Assembly: GCF_017876495.1 (NCBI RefSeq)
Contig: NZ_JAGIOB010000001.1
Location: forward strand, 3,844,001-3,908,000
Length of the DNA: 64,000 nt
DNA from: Microlunatus capsulatus
GTDB taxonomy: Bacteria > Actinomycetota > Actinomycetes > Propionibacteriales > Propionibacteriaceae
Direction of reading: 5' to 3'
Part shown: piece by piece, positions 53,762-62,787 of the stretch
Numbering within the stretch: the first letter of the stretch is position 1
Layout of the letters: each line of letters opens with the position of its first letter
Program-made: the position numbers and the translations under genes
Notes under the pieces: model-generated
Database searches by the model: none
Told to the model about the DNA's origin: nothing
The model's input: the letters and a program-made list of their open reading frames with translations, nothing else

Positions 53762-55702
53762 GTGGGAACGATCCCAGAAACGGCCCGTGCGACCGCCCCC
53801 ACCGCCACGACAGCCCCCGCCGCGCGGACCGGGGGAGCGGCCGGTCCGGGCTGGAGCGAGGTCGCCCCGGACGTCGTCCGGGTCGAGGACACGTGCGCGG
53901 TCTACGTCGTCCGCGCCGAGCCGGGTGCGGGCGCCGTGGGGGAGCGGACGGGCGTCTGCGTGGACTTCGGCTCGGGCCGGGTGCTGGACCTGCTGCCCGC
54001 CCTCGGCCTGGACCGGATCACCGACGTCGTGATGACCCACCACCACCGCGACCAGGGCCAGGGCCTGCCCCGCGCGGTCGCGGCCGGCGTCCGGGTGCAC
54101 GTGCCCCCGGTCGAGGTCGAGCTCTTCACCGCCGTCGACCGGATGTGGGAGGGCCGCCAGCTCGACAACCGCTACCTGCTGCGCGACGACCACCTGTCCC
54201 TGCTGGAGCCCGTGGCGGTGACGGGGACGGTGCCGGAGTACCGGGAGGCTGACTACGGGGGCGTCCGGCTGCGGGCGCTGCCCACCCCGGGGCACACCGT
54301 CGGCTCGGTCAGCTACCTGCTGGACCGCGGCGGGCAGCGGACGGCCTTCACCGGTGACTTGCTGTACGGCCCGGGCCAGGTGTGGTCGCTGGCCTCGACC
54401 CAGTGGTCCTACACCGAGAACGAGGGCCCGGCCATGACGGTCCTCAGCGCCCTGCTGCTGGGGGACGAGGAGCCGGACCTGCTGCTGCCCTCGCACGGCC
54501 GGCCGATGCCGGAGGCCCGCGCCGCGCTGGCGCTGCTCGCCGAGCGGATGCAGACCTACGTCGACAGCCGGCGCCCCCGGCCCTGGGACCTCCGGCGCTG
54601 GCTGCGCGACCCCTTCACCCCGCTCACCGAGCACCTGCTGCTCAACCGCAGCAGCCTCGCGGCCAGCTACGTGCTGCTCTCGCGCACCGGCGAGGCCCTG
54701 CTGGTCGACTACGGCTACGACGTCACCACCGGTCTGCCGGGCGCCGCCGACCGGGCCGCCCGCCGGCCGTGGCTGGCGTCGCTGCGGGCGCTCCGGGAGC
54801 TGTACGGCGTCCGCCGGGTGTCGGTCGCGCTGCCCACCCACTACCACGACGACCACGTGGCCGGCATGCCGCTGCTGCGGGCGGTCGAGGGCACCGAGAT
54901 CTGGGCCCCCGAGCACGTGGCGCGGGTGCTGGCCGAGCCCGACGACCTCGACCTGCCCTGCCGCTGGTTCGACCCCGTCGTCGCCGACCGCAGGCTCCCG
55001 CTGGGGGAGTCGTTCCGCTGGAACGAGTACACGCTGACGGTGCACGACCTGCCGGGCCACACCCGCTACGCCGCCGCCTACGAGGTCGAGGTGGACGGCG
55101 TGCGCGCCCTCTTCACCGGCGACCAGCAGGACGGGCTGGGGGAGCCGGGCGTGCGGGCCGAGGTCCTCAACTACCAGTACCGCAACCGGTTCGGCCTCGA
55201 GGACTACCGGCGCAGCGCGGCGCTCTACCAGCGGGTGGCGCCGGGGCTCATGCTCACCGGGCACTGGAGCCCGCGCGACGTCGACCAGGCCTACCTCGAC
55301 GACCTCAGCCGCCGCGGCGAGGAGCTGGTCGCGGTGCACCGCGCCCTGCTGCCGCTGGACGAGCTCGACCTGGGCGCTGACTCGGTGCTGGCCCGGATCC
55401 GCCCCTACCGCTCGCGGGTGCGCCCGGGCGGCACCCTCGGCTTCACCCTCGAGGTCCGCAACCCGCTGCCCGAGGCGGCCGACGTGGACCTGGTCCCGGT
55501 GCTGCCCCGGGGCTGGACGAGCCCACCGGTCCCGACGTTGCGGCTGGGACCGGGGGAGAGCGCCGACGTCACCTGGACGGCCACCGCGAGCGGCCCGCCC
55601 GGCCACCACCGCCGGGTCGCCGTCGACCTCACCATCGGCGCGCTCCGGCTCGGCCAGCACGCCGAGGCCCTCGTCGACGTCCTCGACTCCGACGCGGCCT
55701 GA
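53762..55702 (+). CDS. Double metallo-beta-lactamase-fold hydrolase
   Basis: Encodes 646 residues; the GTG at 53762 is the only clear start but overlaps operator O2. A low-complexity leader precedes an MBL domain (about 33-275) with THHHRDQG (H93, H95, D97, Q98). This replaces the last histidine of HxHxDH by glutamine, while GHTVGS, TGDLLYG and PSHGRP are kept. A second MBL domain (about 315-545) has the complete THYHDDH (H360, H362, D364, H365), GHTRY, TGDQQ and TGHW. A C-terminal beta-sandwich follows from about 555. The substrate is unknown; its place in the sugar regulon suggests lactone or ester hydrolysis. Confidence 0.8.
   Translation: MGTIPETARATAPTATTAPAARTGGAAGPGWSEVAPDVVRVEDTCAVYVVRAEPGAGAVGERTGVCVDFGSGRVLDLLPALGLDRITDVVMTHHHRDQGQGLPRAVAAGVRVHVPPVEVELFTAVDRMWEGRQLDNRYLLRDDHLSLLEPVAVTGTVPEYREADYGGVRLRALPTPGHTVGSVSYLLDRGGQRTAFTGDLLYGPGQVWSLASTQWSYTENEGPAMTVLSALLLGDEEPDLLLPSHGRPMPEARAALALLAERMQTYVDSRRPRPWDLRRWLRDPFTPLTEHLLLNRSSLAASYVLLSRTGEALLVDYGYDVTTGLPGAADRAARRPWLASLRALRELYGVRRVSVALPTHYHDDHVAGMPLLRAVEGTEIWAPEHVARVLAEPDDLDLPCRWFDPVVADRRLPLGESFRWNEYTLTVHDLPGHTRYAAAYEVEVDGVRALFTGDQQDGLGEPGVRAEVLNYQYRNRFGLEDYRRSAALYQRVAPGLMLTGHWSPRDVDQAYLDDLSRRGEELVAVHRALLPLDELDLGADSVLARIRPYRSRVRPGGTLGFTLEVRNPLPEAADVDLVPVLPRGWTSPPVPTLRLGPGESADVTWTATASGPPGHHRRVAVDLTIGALRLGQHAEALVDVLDSDAA
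53763..53776. promoter_or_regulatory. LacI-type operator O2
   Basis: TGGGAACGATCCCA differs from O1 by one base. It coincides with the first codons of the MBL gene start at 53762, so a bound repressor would act as a roadblock just inside the gene or its leader. Confidence 0.75.
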
Positions 55703-55725
55703 GCCACCCGTCCCCTGACCTCACC

Positions 55726-55748
55726 GCTCCCTGAGCCTGTCGAAGGGC
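55726..55748. repeat. Single copy of the GAGCCTGTCGAAGGGC-type repeat
   Basis: The 23-base core is identical to copies 2 and 3 of the array at 14122-14282. Like that array it lies between convergent genes, here the MBL gene and the oxidoreductase gene. Confidence 0.9.
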
Positions 55749-55785
55749 CCCTCGACGAGCGCGGGGAGCGGGGAGCGGGCCGGGC

Positions 55786-56880
55786 TCAGCCCAGGCCCAC
55801 CCGGGCGGCGGCGGAGGGCCAGGACTCCAGCACCGCGCGCACGTCCGGGCGCCGCTCCTCGGCGACGGCCCGCCGGTGCGCCTGCTCGACGAGGTCGGCG
55901 ACCTGCACCCAGCGGCTCTGCTCGGCGGAGGCGGTGGCGGCGTCGACCATCGCGACGCTGAGCACGTTGCGGTGCACCTCCCCGGACGGCTCGCCGCCGT
56001 CGCGGAGCACGCGGACGAACTCGGCCAGCGAGCCGGCGATCTGCTCGGGCGCCTCCGAGCCGGTGCCCTCGACGGGGCTGCCGTCGGCCCGCTCGGCGAC
56101 GGGGGCGGTGTCCCCGTCCCAGACCGCCGAGCCCTCCGCCGTGGTCAGCCGCCAGGAGCCGTTCCAGGAGGTCTCCCGGCCGGGGCTGCACCACGAGCCG
56201 TCGAAGGTGAAGCGGGCGCCGTTCGCGAACCGGAAGACCGCGGTGGCGGCCGCGTCGCCGGCGTACCAGGACCAGGGCGGGTTGGACGAGGAGCAGAACG
56301 CCTCGACGGGCTCGCTGCCGACGAGGTCGCGGGCCAGGTCGAACTGGTGGATGGCCATGTCGACCAGCAGCGGGTACGGCATCGTGTCCCGGAAGCCCCC
56401 GAAGTGCGGGGCCTTCGCGAAGGTGCAGGAGGCGAGCCCGACCGGCCCCAGCGCGCCCAGCTGGGAGCGCAGCCGGTCGAGGTGGCGCCAGTACCGCCGC
56501 GACTGGGACACCATCAGCAGCTGCCCGGTCAGCTCGGAGACGGCCACCATCGACAGGCACTCGGCCAGCGACTCCGACAGCGGCTTCTCGCACAGCACCG
56601 GCAGCCCGGCCAGCAGCGCCTCGGTGTTGACGGGGTGGTGCGCCCGCGGGACGGTCACGTCGACGACGGCCTGCGCCCCCGTCGGGCCCGCCAGCCCCGC
56701 CAGCGTGCTGGCCACCGGGACGCCCGCGTGCCCGGTCGCGTCGGCGGCCTCCCGGGCGGTGCCGAGGTCGAGGTCGACCAGCCCGACCAGCTCGACGTCG
56801 GGGTTCGCGGCGATGGTGCCCAGCCAGGCCCGGCCCATCCCGCCGGCGCCCACCTGCAGCAGCCGCAGCGGCTCAGGCAT
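55786..56880 (-). CDS. Gfo/Idh/MocA family oxidoreductase (ThuB-like)
   Basis: Encodes 364 residues from an ATG that overlaps the upstream ThuA gene by eight bases. The NAD(P)-binding motif is GAGGMG (12-17), and the signature CEKPLSES (from C96) carries the active lysine K98. A catalytic histidine lies in DMAIHQFD. Enzymes of this family oxidise sugar hydroxyls, often at C3. Pairing with ThuA recalls ThuAB of rhizobia, in which ThuB makes 3-keto sugars. The substrate here is not known. Confidence 0.88.
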   Translation of the reverse strand: MPEPLRLLQVGAGGMGRAWLGTIAANPDVELVGLVDLDLGTAREAADATGHAGVPVASTLAGLAGPTGAQAVVDVTVPRAHHPVNTEALLAGLPVLCEKPLSESLAECLSMVAVSELTGQLLMVSQSRRYWRHLDRLRSQLGALGPVGLASCTFAKAPHFGGFRDTMPYPLLVDMAIHQFDLARDLVGSEPVEAFCSSSNPPWSWYAGDAAATAVFRFANGARFTFDGSWCSPGRETSWNGSWRLTTAEGSAVWDGDTAPVAERADGSPVEGTGSEAPEQIAGSLAEFVRVLRDGGEPSGEVHRNVLSVAMVDAATASAEQSRWVQVADLVEQAHRRAVAEERRPDVRAVLESWPSAAARVGLG

Positions 56881-57670
56881 CGGCGTCCGCGATCGCGCCC
56901 TGGTAGCCGTGCCCGCGGTAGAACTCGCCGGACTCGTAGCGCAGCAGCGTCGGGACCGCGCGCTCGGCCCGGGCCGTCCGCGCCCAGGCGACGCCGTTGG
57001 CGATGACGCGGCGCACGTCGCGGTGGTGGTAGACGGGGTAGTCCTGGTCGCCGGGGGAGAAGAAGAAGATCTTGCCGTGGCCGCGCCGGAAGGTGCAGCC
57101 GGAGCGGAACACCTCGCCGCCGGTGAAGGAGGAGATGAACACCAGCTCGTCGGGCGCCGGGATGTCGAACGTCTCGCCGTACATCTCCTGCTGGTCGATG
57201 ACGATCGGGTTGGGCACCCCCTGGGCGATCGGGTGCGTCGGGTCGACGGTCCAGACCAGCTCGCGGTCCTGCTCGCTGCGCCAGCGCAGGGTGCACGTCG
57301 TGCCCATCAGCCGGCCGAAGATCTTCGACCAGTGGCCCGAGTGCAGCACCAGCAGCCCCATCCCGGCCAGCACGTGCTGATGGACGCGGTCGACGACGGC
57401 GTCGGCCACCTCGCCGTGCGCGGCGTGCCCCCACCAGACGAGGACGTCGGTGGCGGCCAGCACCTCCTCGGTCAGCCCGTGCTCGGGCTCGTCGAGGGTG
57501 GTGGTGGTGACCACGGCCGCGTCGCCGAGGTTCTCGGCGATGCCCGCGGCGATGGTGGCGTGCATGCCGTCGGGGTACAGGGCGGCGACGTGCGGCTCGA
57601 CCTGCTCGTGCCGGTTCTCCCCCCAGACCAGGACGCGCAGGGACGGGGCGGGTGCGGTGGGGGTGCTCAT
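56873..57670 (-). CDS. ThuA-like glutamine-amidotransferase-fold protein
   Basis: Encodes 265 residues from an ATG. The ThuA pattern is clear: [44 protein letters not shown], and a closing [23 protein letters not shown]. The family lacks the cysteine of true amidotransferases and works in sugar catabolism next to Gfo/Idh/MocA enzymes. It opens the two-gene operon and is divergent from the SIS-mannosidase operon, with operator O3 in the shared gap. Confidence 0.88.
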   Translation of the reverse strand: MSTPTAPAPSLRVLVWGENRHEQVEPHVAALYPDGMHATIAAGIAENLGDAAVVTTTTLDEPEHGLTEEVLAATDVLVWWGHAAHGEVADAVVDRVHQHVLAGMGLLVLHSGHWSKIFGRLMGTTCTLRWRSEQDRELVWTVDPTHPIAQGVPNPIVIDQQEMYGETFDIPAPDELVFISSFTGGEVFRSGCTFRRGHGKIFFFSPGDQDYPVYHHRDVRRVIANGVAWARTARAERAVPTLLRYESGEFYRGHGYQGAIADADA

Positions 57671-57741
57671 GGCGCCCCGAGTCTTCGGCCCGGCCCGGAC
57701 GGTGTCAAGGTCCCCGGCCCGCGCGTCGGCGACCCCGCTGG

Positions 57742-57770
57742 TTGACCGCCCCCGGGGCCCTGCCTAGGCT
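57742..57770 (+). promoter_or_regulatory. Promoter of the SIS-mannosidase operon
   Basis: TTGACC (57742-57747) and TAGGCT (57765-57770) are exactly 17 bases apart. Operator O3 starts four bases later, covering the expected start of transcription, a classic repressor position. The leader to the SIS gene would be about 235 bases. Confidence 0.8.
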
Positions 57771-57773
57771 GCC

Positions 57774-57787
57774 TGGGAACGTTGCCA
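57774..57787. promoter_or_regulatory. LacI-type operator O3
   Basis: TGGGAACGTTGCCA differs from O1 at a single position in the right half. It overlaps the transcription start predicted for the SIS-GH38 operon and may also govern the divergent thuA-like operon. Confidence 0.8.
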
Positions 57788-57820
57788 CAGCACCTGTGGC
57801 CCCCGGACGGAAGGCCTCGC

Positions 57821-58027
57821 GTGGCAGCCCCGCAGCACCCGGTGCCCGAGGTCGGCGTCGGCGTCGGCGGTCCCGGGCGCGGGACGGACGTGCGGGCCGT
57901 CCTCGCCGCCGTGCCGTGGGTGGAGCACCCCGGGCTGGGTAACGGCGTCGGGGTGCGCGCGCCGCCCCCGCGCGCCGACCGCCCCCGACCGCCAGCCGAC
58001 GGAGAGCCTGCATGCCCGAGCCGATGA
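57821..58027 (+). CDS. Possible short leader ORF
   Basis: A GTG behind GGAAGG opens 68 codons with no similarity to a known family. It is rich in glycine, valine, proline and arginine (VPEVGVGVGGPGRG) and overlaps the SIS gene start by 16 bases. High GC at third positions is as in real genes, but chance frames in this genome look alike. It could be a leader peptide, a decayed gene start or noise. Confidence 0.25.
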   Translation: MAAPQHPVPEVGVGVGGPGRGTDVRAVLAAVPWVEHPGLGNGVGVRAPPPRADRPRPPADGEPACPSR

Positions 58028-58650
58028 CCGACGACCTGACCGAGCACCTGCGCACCGCGGAGGCCACGGCGACCCTGCTGCCGGCGGCGCGGGCCGTGGC
58101 CGCGCTGCTGTGCGAGCGGTTCGCCGCGGGCCACGGCCTGTGGACCCTCGGGAACGGGGGCAGCGCCGCCGACGCCCAGCACCTCACCGGGGAGATGGTC
58201 GGCCGGTTCAAGCGGGAGCGCCGCCCGCTGCCCGCGGTCACGCTCAGCACTGACCCGACGGTGATGACCTGCATCGCCAACGACTACCGCTTCGACGACG
58301 TCTTCTCCCGCCAGCTGCTCGCCCTGGCCCGGCCGGGCGACGTCGTCGCCGCCTTCACCACCAGCGGGCGCTCGCCCGACGTCGTCGACGCGCTCCGGGT
58401 CGCCCGGGGGCGGGGGGCCACGACGGTCCTCTTCGGCGGCGGGGACGGCGGACCGGCCGCCGCCCACGCCGACCACGCCCTGCTGGTGCCCAGCACCACG
58501 ACGGCCCGCATCCAGGAGATGCACACCTTCCTGCTGCACGCCGTCTCGGAGGTGGTCGACCTCTGGGCCGTCGGCACCGAGCCCGCCGCCGAGGCGGCCG
58601 CCGCCCCGGCGGCCGACGACCACGTCGTCGGGACCGGGTCCCCCGCGTGA
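58012..58650 (+). CDS. SIS-domain phosphosugar isomerase (GmhA-like)
   Basis: Encodes 212 residues from an ATG behind GGAGA. A single SIS domain is visible: LWTLGNGGSAADAQHLTGEMVGRF binds phosphate, TTSGRSPDVVDALRVARGRG is the second phosphosugar loop, and RIQEMHTFLLHAVSEVVD has the glutamate and histidine pattern of GmhA, the sedoheptulose-7-phosphate isomerase. No heptose pathway genes are near, so another ketose/aldose phosphate is likely. It is coupled to the GH38 gene (GTGA overlap), consistent with a role after mannoside cleavage. Confidence 0.87.
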   Translation: MPEPMTDDLTEHLRTAEATATLLPAARAVAALLCERFAAGHGLWTLGNGGSAADAQHLTGEMVGRFKRERRPLPAVTLSTDPTVMTCIANDYRFDDVFSRQLLALARPGDVVAAFTTSGRSPDVVDALRVARGRGATTVLFGGGDGGPAAAHADHALLVPSTTTARIQEMHTFLLHAVSEVVDLWAVGTEPAAEAAAAPAADDHVVGTGSPA

Positions 58651-61226
58651 GCCCGGCACCCCTGTCCAACGCGCCCTCGGGACCGCAGCCGGGCGACCGC
58701 CCGGCCGGCCCGCGTCCGCTGGCCACCCCCGACCGGACGCTGTACATGATCGGCAACGCCCACCTCGACCCGGTCTGGCTCTGGCCCTGGCAGGAGGGCT
58801 ACGCCGAGGCCCGGGCGACGTTCGCGTCCGCCGTCGCGCGGATGGCCGAGCACCCCGACTTCGTCTTCACCTGCGACCAGGTGGTGCTGCTCAGCTGGGT
58901 GGAGGAGTCCGACCCGGAGCTGTTCGCCGCCATCCGCGCCCGCGAGGCCGAGGGGCGCTGGGTCAACGCGGGCGGCTGGTGGGTGGAGCCCGACGGGAAC
59001 CTCGGGATGGGGGAGTCCTTCGTCCGCCAGGGCCTGCTCGGGCAGCGCTACCTGCTCTCCCGGTTCGGCCGGCCGGCCACGGTGGGGATGAACGTCGACC
59101 CCTTCGGCCACCACGCGATGCTGCCCCAGATCCTGCGCGGCCAGGGCCTCGACTCCTACCTCTTCCTGCGGCCCGGCCCGCACGAGGGCGACCTGGAGCC
59201 GACGCTGTTCTGGTGGGAGTCGCCCGACGGCTCCCGCGTCCTCGCCTACCGGATCCCCTACGAGTACGGCAGCCCGCCCGGTCCCGTCGACGGCCAGGTC
59301 GAGAAGTCGCTGGCCTCGATGGACCGCGGCCTTGGCGACGGGATGGTCTTCTACGGCGTCGGCAACCACGGCGGCGGCCCGACGCGGGCCAACATCGACT
59401 CCATCCACCGCTTCGACCGGATGGGCTCCTTCGGCCGGCTGCGCATGGCCTCCCCGCGCGAGTACCTGGACGCCGCCCTGGCCACGCCGGGGCTGGCCGA
59501 GCGCCTCGTCGTCCGCCGCGACGACCTCCAGCACCACGCCCCCGGCTGCTACTCCGCCCACTCCGGGGTCAAGGCCTGGCAGCGCCGCGCCCAGCACGCC
59601 GTGCTGGCCGCGGAGCGGTGGGCCGCCGTCGTCGCGCTCCGGGACGGCCTGCCCTACCCGCGGGAGCAGCTGACCGGGGCGTGGCAGCAGATCCTCTTCA
59701 ACCAGTTCCACGACGTGCTGCCCGGCTCCGCCATCGAGACCGCCTACGACGACGCCCGCGACCAGCTGGGCGAGGCGACGGCGATCGCCAAGCGGCTGGT
59801 CGTCCGGGCCCACAACGTGCTGGCCCGGCAGGTCGACGTGCCGTTCGAGGAGGGCACCCAGCCGGTGCTCGTGCTCAACCCGCACCCCTGGGCCGTCAGC
59901 ACCGACGTGGTCATGACCTACGCCGCCCAGCGCTCCGGCGTCGGGGTCGTCGACGAGGCGGGCCGCCTGGTCGTCGCCCAGCCCACGCAGTCGACCTCGA
60001 CGACGGCCGACCTGACCCGGGGCGCCGTCGTCTTCCGCGCCGACGTCCCCGCGCTCGGCTACCGGCTGTACCGGCTGGTGCCGGCGTCGCCCGCTCCGGC
60101 GGCGGCGGGCTGGAGCGCGGGGCCGCCGCAGCCGCTGCGCGCCGACACCTCGGTGCTGGAGAACGACCACGTGCGCATCGAGCTCGACCCGGAGACCGGC
60201 TGGATCCGCTCCTACGCCGACCGGGCGAGCGGCGTGGACGTGATGGCCGGGGTCGACGGGTCCACCCACACCCAGGTCTGCGCCGACCCCACCGACACCT
60301 GGGGCCACCGCGTCGTCTCCTACGCCTGGCCGGGCGCCACGATGGAGCTGCGCCGGGTCGTCGTCCGCGAGACCGGCCCGCTGCGCACCCGGGTCCGGGT
60401 GGAGCGGGCCTGGGGAGCCTCGACCCTGGTCGAGGAGCTGGTGCTCGACCACGACAGCCCCGTCCTGCGGGTGGAGGTGACGCTGGACTGGCGCGAGCCC
60501 GCCCACCTGCTCAAGCTGCGGTTCCCGACGGTGCTGGCCGACCCGCGCGCCACCTACGAGATCCCCTTCGGGCAGCTGGAGCGGCCGGTCGACGGCGCCG
60601 AGGAGCCGGCCCAGGCCTGGGTGGACCTGACGGGCACGGTCGCCGGCCGGCCGGCCGGTCTCACGCTGGTGACCACGGACAAGCACGGCTACGACGTCTC
60701 GCCCGGCGCCGAGCCGAGCATCGGCCTCACCGCAGTCCGCAGCCCCGTCTACTCCTGGCACGACCCCCAGCTGCTCGACCCCGACGGCTTCTACAGCTAC
60801 CAGGACCAGGGGGTCCAGCGCTTCCGCTACGAGCTGGTGCCGCACGCGGGCGACCACCGCGCCGCCGCCCCGACCCGCCGCGCCGCCGTGCTGGCCACCG
60901 GCGTCCGGGCCATGGTCGAGTCCTCCCACCCGGGGCCGCTGCCGCCGGTGGCCTCCTTCGTCGACGACGGCGGGGGGGCCGTGCTGGTCACCGCGGTCAA
61001 GGGCTCGGAGGACCCGGTGGACCACCCCGGCGGGGCCGACCTCGTCGTCCGCGCCGTCGAGACGTCCGGGCGGCCCGCGCGGTCGCGGATCGTGCTCGGG
61101 CTGCTGGACCGGGTGCTGGAGGAGGACTTCGGGGCGCACCAGATCCGCACCTTCCGGGTGCCCGCCGACCCGGCCGCACCCGTGCAGGAGGTCGACCTCG
61201 TCGAGTGGCCGCTCGTGGACGGCTGA
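58647..61226 (+). CDS. GH38 alpha-mannosidase
   Basis: Encodes 859 residues from a GTG. Residues 32-45 hold the zinc-binding start NAHLDPVWLWPW (H39, D41), and D151 in MNVDPFGHHAMLP is the catalytic nucleophile. GVGNHGGGPT supplies more zinc/substrate residues. The central three-helix and C-terminal beta domains characteristic of GH38 follow (ENDHVRIELDPETGWIRSYADRASG). No signal peptide, so it acts on imported oligosaccharide in the cytoplasm. It removes alpha-linked mannose or a related sugar. Confidence 0.93.
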   Translation: MSPAPLSNAPSGPQPGDRPAGPRPLATPDRTLYMIGNAHLDPVWLWPWQEGYAEARATFASAVARMAEHPDFVFTCDQVVLLSWVEESDPELFAAIRAREAEGRWVNAGGWWVEPDGNLGMGESFVRQGLLGQRYLLSRFGRPATVGMNVDPFGHHAMLPQILRGQGLDSYLFLRPGPHEGDLEPTLFWWESPDGSRVLAYRIPYEYGSPPGPVDGQVEKSLASMDRGLGDGMVFYGVGNHGGGPTRANIDSIHRFDRMGSFGRLRMASPREYLDAALATPGLAERLVVRRDDLQHHAPGCYSAHSGVKAWQRRAQHAVLAAERWAAVVALRDGLPYPREQLTGAWQQILFNQFHDVLPGSAIETAYDDARDQLGEATAIAKRLVVRAHNVLARQVDVPFEEGTQPVLVLNPHPWAVSTDVVMTYAAQRSGVGVVDEAGRLVVAQPTQSTSTTADLTRGAVVFRADVPALGYRLYRLVPASPAPAAAGWSAGPPQPLRADTSVLENDHVRIELDPETGWIRSYADRASGVDVMAGVDGSTHTQVCADPTDTWGHRVVSYAWPGATMELRRVVVRETGPLRTRVRVERAWGASTLVEELVLDHDSPVLRVEVTLDWREPAHLLKLRFPTVLADPRATYEIPFGQLERPVDGAEEPAQAWVDLTGTVAGRPAGLTLVTTDKHGYDVSPGAEPSIGLTAVRSPVYSWHDPQLLDPDGFYSYQDQGVQRFRYELVPHAGDHRAAAPTRRAAVLATGVRAMVESSHPGPLPPVASFVDDGGGAVLVTAVKGSEDPVDHPGGADLVVRAVETSGRPARSRIVLGLLDRVLEEDFGAHQIRTFRVPADPAAPVQEVDLVEWPLVDG

Positions 61227-61313
61227 GCCCACCGGGCGTGGCGCTCGACGCGCCGGTGAGACGTGGGACACACTGCTCGGGCACGTGCCCCCACCCCTCG
61301 ACGAGGAGACCCC

Positions 61314-62714
61314 ATGGCCACCGAGCCCCCCGTCGGCGCCGCGACCGACGCCCCGAAGCGGCGCGACCGCACGCACTACCTCTACATCGCCGTCATCGCG
61401 GCCGTGGCGCTCGGCATCGTCGTCGGCTTCGTCGCCCCCGACTTCGCGGTGGAGCTCAAGCCGCTCGGCGACGGGTTCGTCGCCCTCATCCGGATGATGA
61501 TCGCCCCGGTGATCTTCTGCACCATCGTGCTGGGCATCGGCTCGCTGCGCAGCGCCGCCCAGGTGGGCAAGGTGGGCAGCCTCGCGCTGGTCTACTTCCT
61601 CACCATGTCGACGGTCGCGCTGGTCATCGGGCTGGTGGTGGGCAACATCATCCACCCCGGCGAGGGGCTGCGGCTGACCGAGGAGCTGGCCGGCAAGGGC
61701 GCCGGGCTGGCGCCGAAGGAGGCCGCGACGACGGCCGAGTTCATCCTCAACATCATCCCCGAGACCCTCTTCTCGGCCCTGACCACCGAGACCGTGCTGC
61801 AGACGCTGCTGGTCGCGCTCCTCGTCGGCTTCGCGATCCAGGCCATGGGGACCTCCGGCGAGCCGATCCTGGTGGGGATCGGGCACCTGCAGCGGCTCGT
61901 CTTCCGCGTGCTGTCCATGATCATGTGGGCGGCGCCGGTCGGGGCCTTCGGGGCGATCGCCGCCGTCGTGGGCGCGACGGGCCTCGACGCGCTCAAGGCG
62001 CTGGCCGTGATCATGATCGGCTTCTACACGACCTGCGCGATCTTCGTCTTCGGCGTCCTCGGCCTGCTGCTCAAGGCCTTCACCGGGATCAACATCTTCA
62101 AGCTGCTGCGCTACCTCGGCCGGGAGTTCCTGCTCATCGTCTCCACCTCGTCCTCGGAGTCGGCCCTGCCGCGGCTCATCGCGAAGATGGAGCACCTCGG
62201 CGTGGCCAGGCCCACCGTCGGCGTCGTGGTCCCCACCGGCTACTCGTTCAACCTGGACGGCACGGCCATCTACCTGACGATGTCGTCGCTGTTCATCGCC
62301 GCCGCGCTCGGCGACCCGCTGACGATCCCGGAGCAGATCTCCCTGCTGGTGTTCATGATGATCGCCTCCAAGGGCGCGGCGGGCGTCACCGGCGCCGGGC
62401 TGGCCACCCTGGCCGGCGGCCTGGCCTCGCACCGCCCCGACCTGGTGGACGGCGTCGGCCTGATCGTCGGCATCGACCGGTTCATGTCCGAGGCGCGGGC
62501 GGTGACCAACTTCGCGGGCAACGCCGTGGCCACCGTCCTCGTCGGCTCCTGGACGCGGTCGCTGGACCGCGAGCAGCTGGACGCGGTGCTGGCCGGCCAG
62601 CGGCCGTTCGACGAGACGACGATGACCGACGACCACGGCGACGAGCCGGCACCGGTCGACGCCCCCGCCTCGGAGGTGACCGCCGCCGCGGTCGCACCGA
62701 CCACCCAGCGCTGA
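61314..62714 (+). CDS. Dicarboxylate/amino acid:cation symporter (DAACS/DctA family)
   Basis: Encodes 466 residues from an ATG behind GAGGAG. About eight helices plus two reentrant loops are expected. Signature segments are intact: STSSSESALPRL (HP1 serine-rich loop), GYSFNLDGTAIYLTM, MIASKGAAGVTGAG (HP2) and EARAVTNFAGNAVATVLV. The family imports C4-dicarboxylates or acidic amino acids with sodium or protons. It follows the mannosidase by 87 bases and may be cotranscribed or independent. Confidence 0.92.
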   Translation: MATEPPVGAATDAPKRRDRTHYLYIAVIAAVALGIVVGFVAPDFAVELKPLGDGFVALIRMMIAPVIFCTIVLGIGSLRSAAQVGKVGSLALVYFLTMSTVALVIGLVVGNIIHPGEGLRLTEELAGKGAGLAPKEAATTAEFILNIIPETLFSALTTETVLQTLLVALLVGFAIQAMGTSGEPILVGIGHLQRLVFRVLSMIMWAAPVGAFGAIAAVVGATGLDALKALAVIMIGFYTTCAIFVFGVLGLLLKAFTGINIFKLLRYLGREFLLIVSTSSSESALPRLIAKMEHLGVARPTVGVVVPTGYSFNLDGTAIYLTMSSLFIAAALGDPLTIPEQISLLVFMMIASKGAAGVTGAGLATLAGGLASHRPDLVDGVGLIVGIDRFMSEARAVTNFAGNAVATVLVGSWTRSLDREQLDAVLAGQRPFDETTMTDDHGDEPAPVDAPASEVTAAAVAPTTQR

Positions 62715-62787
62715 GCCGGCGGCCACGGCGGTCCGCCCCCGGCAGAACGGGGTGCGCCGCCGTGGTGCCGTGGTCCAGGATCGGGAC

